DNA of 39,884 nucleotides from assembly GCA_003141715.1 (NCBI GenBank), contig PLNF01000024.1, positions 1 to 39,884 of the forward strand, in the 5' to 3' direction. This stretch comes from Bacteroidales bacterium. Its GTDB lineage: Bacteria > Bacteroidota > Bacteroidia > Bacteroidales > VadinHA17. Position 1 is the stretch's first letter, and every line of letters begins with the position of its first letter. A program made the position numbers and the translations under genes. The notes beneath the pieces were generated by a model, which was given only the letters and a program-made list of their open reading frames with translations, was not told the DNA's origin and did no database searches. This document shows, in pieces, positions 33,069 through 39,884 of this stretch.

Positions 33069-35030
33069 ATGTTGGTTTACACCATAAAGGAGCTTTGCCG
33101 CACATGCTATACCTGCGTAAGGGAATGCCCTGCCAAAGCTATCCGGATTGTGGGAGGACAGGCTGAGGTAATTGATGAAAGGTGTATTGCGTGCGGCAAT
33201 TGTACAAAAGTGTGCAGCCAGGGAGCGAAGGTCTTTCTTAATACAACCGACAGAGTAGTAAAACTTCTCGAAAGTGATCCGAAAGTTGCAGCTATTATTG
33301 CTCCGAGTTTTCCGGCGGAATTCTTTGATATTCCTGATCATCATATCCTTACGGGCATGATAAAGGCACTTGGTTTTGAACTTGTGGCTGAAGTCTCTTT
33401 TGGCGCTGACCTTGTCGCCGACAGATATAAAAAGCTTGTATCTGAGGAAAAGAAATTTTATATATCGTCTGATTGCCCTTCAATTGTCAATTACGTTAAA
33501 TTTTATCACCCTGCACTTGTAGATAACCTGGCTCCGGTCGTCTCCCCCATGGTGGCAATGAGCAGAGTGGTACGTGAAAAATATGGAAAGGATACAAAAA
33601 TTGTATTTATAGGTCCTTGCATTGCAAAGAAAGCTGAAAGCAGTGAAATTGATGAAGCTATAACCTTTACCGAATTAAGAGATATGCTGGCCGACAGAGG
33701 TATTACTCCGGAAACCAGTACACCGATAGACTTTGATCAGCCGGTGGGTGGAAGAGGCGCCATATTCCCTGTTGCACGTGGATTGCTTCAGACAGCTAAA
33801 ATCAGCGACAATGCTATAACCGGAAATATGATAGCTGCTGAAGGAAGAATCGATTTTCAGGGAGCATTAAAGGAATTTGAAGCAGGTCTGATAAAGAACC
33901 AGCATATGGAGTTGCTTTGTTGCGAGGGATGTATTATGGGACCCGGGTTATCAAAAAACGGCAAGCAATATAACAGACGGTCACTGGTGAGTTCCTATGC
34001 CAATAGTAAAATGCAGAATATTGATTCTGAGAGCTGGCAAAAATCATTTGACGAGTTCGCTGACCTGGACCTGTCAATCAGGCATAAACCCGAAGATCTC
34101 CAGATTGAAACACTTGATGAGAATGATGTGAACGATATTCTTATTAAGATGGGCAAAAAGACGAAGAAGGATCAGCTCGATTGCGGTGCATGTGGTTATG
34201 AAAGTTGCGTCGAGCACGCAATAGCCATTAAAAAGGGACTGGCTGAAGTTGAGATGTGCCTGCCTTATACCATCGAAAAACTGCACAAATCGATAAAGGA
34301 CCTTGCATTATCAAACGAGAAACTCTCATCAATGAAACAGGCTCTTAAGCAATCTGAAAAACTGGCCCATATGGGTCAGCTTTCTGCAGGTATAGCACAT
34401 GAGCTTAATAATCCGCTCGGAGTGGTGATTATGTACAGCAACATCCTCCTGGAAGAATCGAAGACAGGAGATCCTGTCAGAGAAGATCTTAAACTCATCG
34501 TAGACCAGGCTGCCAGATGTAAAAAAATTGTAGCAGGGTTATTGAATTTCGCTCGCAAGAACCAGGTAAACCATCAGATGGTTAGTATAAAAGACCTTGT
34601 TGATCATAGCCTTGAAAGCCTGATTATTCCCGGGAAGGTTAAAATCAATATTGATGACAGAACTACAAATCCTGAAGCTATGCTTGATCAGGAGCAGATG
34701 ATGCAGGTACTTACAAACCTGATCAAGAATGCTTTTGATGCAATGCCTGCAGGAGGAACTGTCAATATTAAGATGGAGGATACACTCAGCGATGTAATAA
34801 TAGTTATAAGTGACACAGGTACTGGTATAAAAGAAGAAGACAGGGCTAAAATTTTCGAGCCGTTTTTTACCACAAAAAGTATCGGAAAGGGCACCGGTCT
34901 GGGACTGGCAACTGCTTATGGTATTGTTAAAATGCATAAAGGTCAGATAACAGCCGATTCGAATAATAACCCTTCCAATGGCGCAACAGGAACCAGCTTT
35001 AAGATTGTGTTGCCGAGACGGAAGGAATAG
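33069..35030 (+). CDS. Sensory [FeFe]-hydrogenase homologue fused to histidine kinase
   Basis: 653 residues. Order: two ferredoxin-type [4Fe-4S] motifs (Cys10-20 and Cys39-49); a hydrogenase H-cluster-like domain (about 70-320); a CGACGYESC iron-sulfur domain (Cys372, 375, 380, 397); a coiled coil; a HisKA domain with His444 (AHELNNPLG); and an ATPase domain with NLIKNAFDAM, DTGTGI and GKGTGLGLA. H-cluster motifs: SDCPSIV has Asp135 in place of the relay Cys and keeps Cys136. GPCIAKKAE keeps Cys184, Lys187 and Glu190. CCEGCIMGPG ends the site. The first two thirds closely match the PAS-type homologue at 26310-28196, so the two are paralogues with different outputs. It is the last gene of the hydC run, 18 bp after hydA. 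Its likely partners are the receivers just downstream. Confidence 0.9.
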   Translation: MLVYTIKELCRTCYTCVRECPAKAIRIVGGQAEVIDERCIACGNCTKVCSQGAKVFLNTTDRVVKLLESDPKVAAIIAPSFPAEFFDIPDHHILTGMIKALGFELVAEVSFGADLVADRYKKLVSEEKKFYISSDCPSIVNYVKFYHPALVDNLAPVVSPMVAMSRVVREKYGKDTKIVFIGPCIAKKAESSEIDEAITFTELRDMLADRGITPETSTPIDFDQPVGGRGAIFPVARGLLQTAKISDNAITGNMIAAEGRIDFQGALKEFEAGLIKNQHMELLCCEGCIMGPGLSKNGKQYNRRSLVSSYANSKMQNIDSESWQKSFDEFADLDLSIRHKPEDLQIETLDENDVNDILIKMGKKTKKDQLDCGACGYESCVEHAIAIKKGLAEVEMCLPYTIEKLHKSIKDLALSNEKLSSMKQALKQSEKLAHMGQLSAGIAHELNNPLGVVIMYSNILLEESKTGDPVREDLKLIVDQAARCKKIVAGLLNFARKNQVNHQMVSIKDLVDHSLESLIIPGKVKINIDDRTTNPEAMLDQEQMMQVLTNLIKNAFDAMPAGGTVNIKMEDTLSDVIIVISDTGTGIKEEDRAKIFEPFFTTKSIGKGTGLGLATAYGIVKMHKGQITADSNNNPSNGATGTSFKIVLPRRKE

Positions 35031-35035
35031 AATGG

Positions 35036-35083
35036 GAGACTGAGAGACTGAGAGGCTAAGAGAATCAGAAGCTAAGGGATTCA
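35036..35083 (+). repeat. Six-copy octamer tandem repeat
   Basis: GAGACTGA twice, then GAGGCTAA, GAGAATCA, GAAGCTAA and GGGATTCA, starting 5 bp after the kinase stop. The 15-mer GAGACTGAGAGACTG (35036-35050) recurs exactly at 39800-39814 after hydG. Confidence 0.85.
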
Positions 35084-35092
35084 ACTTAATAA

Positions 35093-35120
35093 ACCGAGGA
35101 CCGAGCACCCAGAACACAGT
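35093..35120 (+). repeat. Four-copy heptamer tandem repeat
   Basis: ACCGAGG, ACCGAGC, ACCCAGA and ACACAGT, followed by AACAA. The unit and the trailing AGTAACAA match the translated array at 14714-14741. It ends 5 bp before the putative Rex operator. Confidence 0.85.
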
Positions 35121-35125
35121 AACAA

Positions 35126-35143
35126 TGTTAATAAAATAACAAT
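35126..35143. promoter_or_regulatory. Second putative Rex operator, upstream of the receiver gene
   Basis: TGTTAATAAAATAACAAT is identical over 18 bp to 28818-28835 upstream of hydC. It lies 58 bp before the ATG of the receiver gene that begins the run receiver, receiver-kinase, rex. That would make rex autoregulated together with the signalling genes. I could not define a confident -7 box in this gap. Confidence 0.65.
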
Positions 35144-35201
35144 AATCATAATTATCATAATAACTGGTTGATTTAAAGAATTTTTAGAAATTTGTGGAAA
35201 A

Positions 35202-35597
35202 ATGAAAAAGAGTGACATAACAATACTGGTTGCTGATGATGATCCGGATTACCTTTTTCAGACAGTATTCAATCTTGAGAAGGCAGGTTACAAAACTGTG
35301 GCTGTTGAGAGTCAGGCGGAGGCAGAATCTGTAATCGCCAGATTCAAACCCAACCTGGCAATATTTGACCTGATGATGGAAAATGATGACAGCGGCTTCA
35401 TCTTATGTTACAAGATAAAGAGAAAATACCCCGATGTGCCGGTTATTCTGGCAACAGCGGTATCTCATGAAACAGGATTATCCTTCAGCATCGATTCTGA
35501 CCAGGAAAAGTCGTGGATAAGAGCTGACAAATACCTCGAAAAAGGTATCAGACCTGAACAACTCGACCAGGAGGTTATGAAATTATTAAAACTTTAA
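35202..35597 (+). CDS. Stand-alone response-regulator receiver
   Basis: 131 residues, a single receiver domain. The acidic pocket is Asp12-Asp13-Asp14 (VADDDPDY), the phospho-acceptor is Asp56 (AIFDLMM), the conserved Thr/Ala is in LATAVS, and a Lys lies near the C-terminus (YLEKGI). There is no DNA-binding or enzymatic output, so it acts as a phosphorelay intermediate or protein-binding switch. It lies about 170 bp after the hydrogenase-kinase gene and 1 bp before a receiver-kinase gene, so those are its obvious partners. Confidence 0.9.
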   Translation: MKKSDITILVADDDPDYLFQTVFNLEKAGYKTVAVESQAEAESVIARFKPNLAIFDLMMENDDSGFILCYKIKRKYPDVPVILATAVSHETGLSFSIDSDQEKSWIRADKYLEKGIRPEQLDQEVMKLLKL

Positions 35598-35598
35598 G

Positions 35599-36735
35599 AT
35601 GGCTGTTCTGAAAGTACTTGTTATTGATGATGAACCGGGTATACGATCAGGTGTATCCAGGATACTCAACAACTTTCACGTTACCTATCCTTTTATGGAT
35701 GAGGATTATACGTTTGAGGTTACCGAAGCTGCCACAGGCGAGGAAGGCATCACAATTCTTGAGCGGGATATGCCTGATATTCTATTGCTCGATAACAAAT
35801 TACCGGGAATACAGGGAGTTGAAGTTCTGGAGTATATCAGGAAAAGAAATTATGATATTGTTGTCGCAATGATCACCTCTTATGCTTCTCTCGACGTTGC
35901 ATTAAGGGCAACCCGCGACGGTGCTATCGATTTCATTCCTAAGCCATTTACCCCACAGGAGCTGAAATCAAGTATTGAAAACATTACCAAACAGCAGTAT
36001 CTTAAGAGGATAACACATAAGATGAAACAGGAGGGGAAAAAGATCAGATATCAGTTTCTTTCTGTATTGTCGCACGAATTGAAAGCACCGCTTAATGCAT
36101 TGGAAGGTTATCTCAGGATGATGCAGGGCAAGCAGGCCGGAGAATTAATTGATGATTACGCAACTCCTATTGAGAGATCTCTTCAAAGGATACAGGGAAT
36201 GAGAAGCCTTATCATGGACCTTCTTGATTTTACTAAAATCAGACTTGAACGAAAAGAAGAAAAAATACAGGAGGTAAATCTCGCCGAATTGGCTTCAGAA
36301 GCAATAGTGACTGTTCAGCCTTATGCAATCCAGATGGATGTAAGTATTAATCTCGACGTAAGGACAAATGTTATTATAATGGCTGACCCCGATGATATGG
36401 AGATTGTATTTAATAATCTCATCTCCAATGCTGTTAAGTACAATAAAATAGGCGGCAAAGCTGAAATTACAATAGATAGTTCTGACAGTGAAGCAATTCT
36501 GATTATTTCGGATACCGGAATTGGCATAACCAAAAATGATACTGAAAATCTTTTTGCTGAGTTTGTACGGATCAGGAATGAAAAGACAAGGAATATATCA
36601 GGAAGCGGACTCGGATTATCGATAGTTAAAAAAGTTGTGGAATTATATCATGGCACAATTAAGGTTGATAGTACCCCCGATGTAGGAACAGTATTTACAG
36701 TACGATTACCAAAAAAACCAATAACCATTCCATGA
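35599..36735 (+). CDS. Receiver-histidine kinase hybrid
   Basis: 378 residues. The N-terminal receiver has Asp10-Asp11 and phospho-acceptor Asp65 (LLLDNKLPG), then MITSYAS and the Lys in FIPKPFTPQEL. It is followed by a HisKA domain with His159 (SHELKAPLNALEGY) and an ATPase domain with NLISNAVKYN, DTGIGIT and GSGLGLSIVKKVVELY. There is no membrane segment. A receiver ahead of a kinase suggests that the kinase is controlled by phosphorylation from another kinase, for example the hydrogenase-kinase fusion upstream. Its 3' end overlaps the rex start by 4 bp (ATGA), so the two are translationally coupled. Confidence 0.9.
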   Translation: MAVLKVLVIDDEPGIRSGVSRILNNFHVTYPFMDEDYTFEVTEAATGEEGITILERDMPDILLLDNKLPGIQGVEVLEYIRKRNYDIVVAMITSYASLDVALRATRDGAIDFIPKPFTPQELKSSIENITKQQYLKRITHKMKQEGKKIRYQFLSVLSHELKAPLNALEGYLRMMQGKQAGELIDDYATPIERSLQRIQGMRSLIMDLLDFTKIRLERKEEKIQEVNLAELASEAIVTVQPYAIQMDVSINLDVRTNVIIMADPDDMEIVFNNLISNAVKYNKIGGKAEITIDSSDSEAILIISDTGIGITKNDTENLFAEFVRIRNEKTRNISGSGLGLSIVKKVVELYHGTIKVDSTPDVGTVFTVRLPKKPITIP

Positions 36736-37355
36736 AACTACCAGGAAAAACCGTAGAAAGGCTTAGTAAATACAGGAGGACACTTCTGGAATGCCTTAAC
36801 GAGAAAAGAAACTTCATCTATTCCCATGATCTGGCTGCACGTATTCATATTACTGCCGTACAGGTAAGACGTGACCTTATGCTGATTGGTTATTCGAGCG
36901 TCCTTAGAAAAGGCTATGATGTCAGGGAGCTTATCGATACTATCAGTAAGATAATAGATTCTGAAGAGAGCATACATGTGGCAGTAATCGGGATTGGGAA
37001 TCTTGGAAGAGCTGTTGCCGGTTATTTTAAGGGCAAAAGATCAAAACTTAACCTTGTGGCATCGTTTGATAACGATCCGCAGAAAATAAATAAAGTTATT
37101 TCAGGAGTAAAATGTTATCCGTACAACGATATAGAAAGGATGATAAAAGAGCTGGATATCAGAATAGCAATTCTTACAGTTCCCCTAGATTCTGCAAAAG
37201 AGATAACTGAAGAAATGGTCCGCTATGGAATAAAAGGTATTCTGAATTTTACAACTATTCCTTTAAACGTACCCTCCGGGGTCTACCTCGAGGAATATGA
37301 TATGATAACTTCAATAGAAAAAGTTGCCTATTTTGTAAAAGAGAATAAAATTTAG
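36732..37355 (+). CDS. rex: Rex, redox-sensing transcriptional repressor
   Basis: 207 residues, the normal length. The N-terminal winged helix (about 1-75) contains KTVERLSKYRRTLLECL and TAVQVRRDLMLIGY with the family's DNA-contact Arg residues. The Rossmann domain has VAVIGIGNLGRAVAGYF and FDNDPQKI, followed by a C-terminal swapped helix. Rex dimers bind DNA when NAD+ is high and release it when NADH rises, controlling fermentation and hydrogenase genes. Its placement among the hydrogenase signalling genes, and the two TTGTTAA-type operators nearby, support local regulation. The start overlaps the previous gene by 4 bp, and ribF follows 14 bp later. Confidence 0.93.
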   Translation: MKLPGKTVERLSKYRRTLLECLNEKRNFIYSHDLAARIHITAVQVRRDLMLIGYSSVLRKGYDVRELIDTISKIIDSEESIHVAVIGIGNLGRAVAGYFKGKRSKLNLVASFDNDPQKINKVISGVKCYPYNDIERMIKELDIRIAILTVPLDSAKEITEEMVRYGIKGILNFTTIPLNVPSGVYLEEYDMITSIEKVAYFVKENKI

Positions 37356-37369
37356 ATTACAGGTTTAAC

Positions 37370-38290
37370 ATGAAGATATTCAAAAGCATTGAGGAGGCGA
37401 AAAATATCATAAACCCTGTCGTTACAACCGGATCCTTCGACGGGGTTCATATCGGACATAAGACCATACTTAACCGGCTCAGGATGCTGGCTGAGAAATA
37501 CAATGGCGAATCGGTGCTGATCACATTTGATCCTCATCCCAGAAAAGTTCTCTACCCCGATACTGCAGGGAAAGATCTTAAATTGATTAATTCAAAGGAA
37601 GAAAAGCTTGATCTTCTGGAGAAAGCGGGACTTGATAATGTCATTATAGTAGAATTCACAAAAGAGTTCTCAAAGATCACAAGCGAACAATTTGTAAGAG
37701 ATTTACTTCATGGCATCCTAAATGCAAAAGTTGTTGTTGCCGGGTTTAACCATCATTTTGGATTCAACAAGGAAGGTGATTATAAACAATTATGGGACTG
37801 GCAGGGAAAATATCATTTTGAGGCAGAAGAGATTCCCGAACAGGAGGTTTACCACGAAACCGTAAGTTCAACAAAAATCCGGCAGGCTATAAGCGATGGT
37901 TATATTCAAAGAGCAAATGCATACCTCGATCACTATTATATTATTAAGGGTAAACCTGAGAATTATCTGATTGAAGATACTCATAATCTTCCTTCACTGT
38001 TAAAAATTCCACTTACAGAAGAATGCAAAATCCTGCCTTCACCGGGGATATATGCTGTTTCAATTGAGTCGGGGCTGGTCAATTCAAAAGGAATGGCAAT
38101 AATTCATGGCAGACCTGAAAATACATCAGAAGTTTTAGTGAATATTTTTGAAGAAATAAACCTTAATTCTGGTAATAAAATCACTGTTTCATTCCATAAA
38201 AAGATACATGGAGCTATCAGCTTTTCCGATATCAGGGCTGTTTCAAAAATCAACCTGGCGATCGAGGAGATATCGGACCTTATATATTAA
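37370..38290 (+). CDS. ribF: Bifunctional riboflavin kinase / FAD synthetase
   Basis: 306 residues, typical length. The N-terminal FAD synthetase nucleotidyltransferase motif GSFDGVHIGHKTIL and FDPHPRKVLYPD are present, with ISSTKIR-like VSSTKIRQAISDG near residue 165. The C-terminal riboflavin kinase part (about 190-306) is less conserved than usual: the normal GxAx(N)xG-type entry is reduced to YYIIKGKPENYLIEDTHNLP. The synthetase half looks intact. The kinase half may be weak. It turns riboflavin into FMN and then FAD. Its position before hydG and after rex suggests supply of flavin for HydB, though ribF is also a housekeeping gene. Confidence 0.85.
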   Translation: MKIFKSIEEAKNIINPVVTTGSFDGVHIGHKTILNRLRMLAEKYNGESVLITFDPHPRKVLYPDTAGKDLKLINSKEEKLDLLEKAGLDNVIIVEFTKEFSKITSEQFVRDLLHGILNAKVVVAGFNHHFGFNKEGDYKQLWDWQGKYHFEAEEIPEQEVYHETVSSTKIRQAISDGYIQRANAYLDHYYIIKGKPENYLIEDTHNLPSLLKIPLTEECKILPSPGIYAVSIESGLVNSKGMAIIHGRPENTSEVLVNIFEEINLNSGNKITVSFHKKIHGAISFSDIRAVSKINLAIEEISDLIY

Positions 38291-38322
38291 CAGAAATCAT
38301 TTTCAAAAGGCTATTTGTTGAT

Positions 38323-38330
38323 TATCTTTG
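38323..38330 (+). promoter_or_regulatory. -7 box upstream of hydG
   Basis: TATCTTTG, identical to the hydC -7 box, lies 39 bp before the hydG ATG and 32 bp after the ribF stop. No clear -33 box or Rex site is seen, so hydG may have its own constitutive promoter. Confidence 0.5.
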
Positions 38331-38369
38331 CAGTCGAAGTTGCGAGGCTTAAATTTAATTTTTAATTTA

Positions 38370-39794
38370 ATGAAGTTTTCACCTGAAAAATTGAGTATTC
38401 CCGATCAGCGAATGAAGCCATTCATTGATCCTGAAGAGATATGGAACCTGATCAATAATACCAAGCCTGATAAGCAGAGGGTAAGAGATGTTATTGCAAA
38501 ATCGCTTGATAAGCAAAGACTCACAATGGAGGAGACTGCTGTTCTTGTAAACTCTGTTGGAACCGGGTTGGCTGATGAGATCAAACAAGGTGCCCGTGAA
38601 TTGAAGGAGAAGGTATATGGAAACAGGATTGTGCTTTTTGCACCTCTCTATGTCGGAAACAGGTGTATCAATAATTGCCAGTATTGTGGATTCAGAGTTA
38701 CAAACGCTGAAGCTATCCGGAAGACCCTGAGTGATAGTGATATAGTTAAAGAAGTTGAAGCTCTCGAGGATAATGGGCAGAAGAGATTAATACTGGTTTA
38801 CGGAGAACATCCTGATTATTCACCTGAATATATTGCCCATACAGTTAAAATTGTTTATGGTGTAAAGAAAGGCCACGGTGAAATAAGGAGGGTAAATATA
38901 AATGCGGCCCCTCTCGATATTGAGGGATTCAGAACCGTGGGAGAATCAGGTATCGGTACTTACCAGGTATTCCAGGAAACGTATCATCCTGAAGCATATA
39001 AGTGGTATCATCTTGGAGGAAAAAAGAGAGACTATGAATATCGCCTGACAGCGCTCGACAGGGCACAGGAAGCCGGAATTGACGATGTGGGAATAGGGGC
39101 CCTCTTCGGCCTTTACGACTGGAGGTTTGAAGTAATGGGACTTGTACGTCATACCAATCACCTTGAGGCCTGTTATAACGTAGGCCCCCATACAATTTCA
39201 TTCCCCCGTATTAAAGATGCCCTCAGCCTGAATATTGACGGTAAATATGAAACAGGGGATGAAGATTTTAAGAAACTGGTTGCCATACTAAGACTTGCCG
39301 TTCCATATACCGGATTGATATTAACTGCAAGGGAGGCTCCTGACGTCAGGAGGGAAGCTATGCAATATGGTGTATCACAGATAGATGGTGGTACGAAACT
39401 CGAGCTTGGTTCATATTCCGATACAAAAAATGAAAAACAAAATCTGAATCGTGAGCAATTTAAGATAAATGATGCTCGTTCACTGGCAGAAGTTATCGAT
39501 GAACTCCTGGAAAACGATTACCTGCCTTCGTTTTGCACCTCGTGTTACAGAATGGGACGCACCGGTGAACATTTCATGGAGTTTTCAGTACCCGGATTCA
39601 TAAAAAGATTCTGTACTCCAAATGCAATACTTACTCTCTCAGAATATATCTGCGATTATGCCCAGGGAGAAACTGTTGAAAAAGGATGGAAAACTATCGA
39701 AAAAAACCTCGAAAAACTTGAAGCAGGGGTGGCCGTAAGCACAAAGGAAAAAATTGAAAGGATTAAGCTAGGGGAGAGGGATCTGTACTTTTAG
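38370..39794 (+). CDS. hydG: HydG, radical-SAM [FeFe]-hydrogenase maturase
   Basis: 474 residues from the ATG at 38370 (MKFSPEKLSIPDQRMKPFID). Upstream in-frame TTG codons would start inside the promoter-like region. HydG cleaves tyrosine to make the CO and CN- ligands of the H-cluster. The radical-SAM motif CINNCQYCGFR (Cx3Cx2C) is near residue 95. The C-terminal auxiliary-cluster motif CTSC...C with 22 residues before the last Cys (CX2CX22C) is complete, separating it from ThiH. All catalytic features look intact, so this cell can probably build H-clusters. hydE and hydF are not in the window and may lie beyond its right end. Confidence 0.94.
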   Translation: MKFSPEKLSIPDQRMKPFIDPEEIWNLINNTKPDKQRVRDVIAKSLDKQRLTMEETAVLVNSVGTGLADEIKQGARELKEKVYGNRIVLFAPLYVGNRCINNCQYCGFRVTNAEAIRKTLSDSDIVKEVEALEDNGQKRLILVYGEHPDYSPEYIAHTVKIVYGVKKGHGEIRRVNINAAPLDIEGFRTVGESGIGTYQVFQETYHPEAYKWYHLGGKKRDYEYRLTALDRAQEAGIDDVGIGALFGLYDWRFEVMGLVRHTNHLEACYNVGPHTISFPRIKDALSLNIDGKYETGDEDFKKLVAILRLAVPYTGLILTAREAPDVRREAMQYGVSQIDGGTKLELGSYSDTKNEKQNLNREQFKINDARSLAEVIDELLENDYLPSFCTSCYRMGRTGEHFMEFSVPGFIKRFCTPNAILTLSEYICDYAQGETVEKGWKTIEKNLEKLEAGVAVSTKEKIERIKLGERDLYF

Positions 39795-39799
39795 ATTAA

Positions 39800-39865
39800 G
39801 AGACTGAGAGACTGGGAACGCTGGACGCTAAACATTGAACATTGAGCATTGAACATTGAACATTG
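39800..39865 (+). repeat. Octamer and heptamer tandem repeats after hydG
   Basis: GAGACTGA and GAGACTGG (39800-39815) match the array at 35036. After a short degenerate stretch, five heptamers (AACATTG, AACATTG, AGCATTG, AACATTG, AACATTG) run from 39831 to 39865. Confidence 0.85.
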
Positions 39866-39868
39866 AGT

Positions 39869-39884
39869 CCCCTCTGAAAAGGGG
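39869..39884 (+). terminator. Hairpin at the window edge, possible terminator
   Basis: CCCCT (39869-39873) pairs with AGGGG (39880-39884) around CTGAAA. The window ends at the last stem base, so whether a T run follows cannot be seen. Confidence 0.4.

Noticed and set aside
26310-35030. H-cluster domains as Nar1/NARF-type cytosolic iron-sulfur proteins
   Set aside because: Those are eukaryotic and lack the CGACGY, PAS and kinase domains. Here the context is hydrogenase and HydG genes.
38328-38369. TTG start for hydG 14 codons upstream
   Set aside because: The codon lies inside the likely -7 box, and the added residues do not match HydG.

Overview
The window looks like a chromosome segment from an anaerobic member of the Bacteroidota, probably close to Bacteroidales. 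The evidence is an A+T-rich composition, starts without Shine-Dalgarno sites, TAnnTTTG-type -7 boxes, FHS-type sugar permeases, DUF1080 and Gfo/Idh proteins for glycoside oxidation, a Y_Y_Y propeller sensor, and an NADH/ferredoxin-type [FeFe]-hydrogenase locus. I see no rRNA, tRNA, CRISPR array, phage gene or transposase.

Positions 1-6750: tail of a sugar MFS permease, a Tat-exported Gfo/Idh oxidoreductase, and a long HEAT-repeat protein with two DUF1080 domains. That reading frame runs into the debris of a GH29 alpha-L-fucosidase gene, followed by a convergent KDPG-type aldolase. Positions 6750-16100: a sugar-acid block with a SpmA/SpmB-like membrane protein, two GntP permeases, glycerate 2-kinase, a zinc dehydrogenase, a cytosolic Gfo/Idh enzyme and two small exported proteins. 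Positions 16160-24610: a propeller/Y_Y_Y sensor with a SpoIIE-type phosphatase output, a beta-CASP nuclease, a YgjP-like metallopeptidase, a GH9 cellulase gene that has lost its middle, a palindrome-rich intergenic region and a metallophosphoesterase. Positions 24610-25118 hold a broken NUDIX gene.

Positions 25119-39884 are the core of interest. Leftward run a [2Fe-2S] ferredoxin, a sensory [FeFe]-hydrogenase homologue with a PAS domain, and a SpoIIE-type phosphatase. Rightward run hydC-hydB-hydA and a second sensory hydrogenase homologue fused to a histidine kinase. A receiver protein, a receiver-histidine kinase, Rex, RibF and the H-cluster maturase HydG follow. All three hydrogenase domains lack the proton-relay cysteine next to the first H-cluster ligand (Ala, Asn and Asp). 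HydA also has Met in place of the conserved Lys of the P2 motif, and HydB deviates at positions expected to touch FMN and NADH. HydG keeps both of its cluster motifs. An 18-bp near-palindrome, close to the known Rex operator form, occurs identically upstream of hydC and of the receiver gene. My inference is one Rex-controlled redox/H2-responsive circuit in which H-cluster domains feed both a phosphatase arm and a phosphorelay arm.

Two other patterns run through the window. Three genes (GH29, GH9, NUDIX) have lost internal segments, with short homology visible or inferred at the joins. Many intergenic gaps carry arrays of 7- to 9-bp tandem repeats of related sequence, one of which now encodes the tail of a protein.
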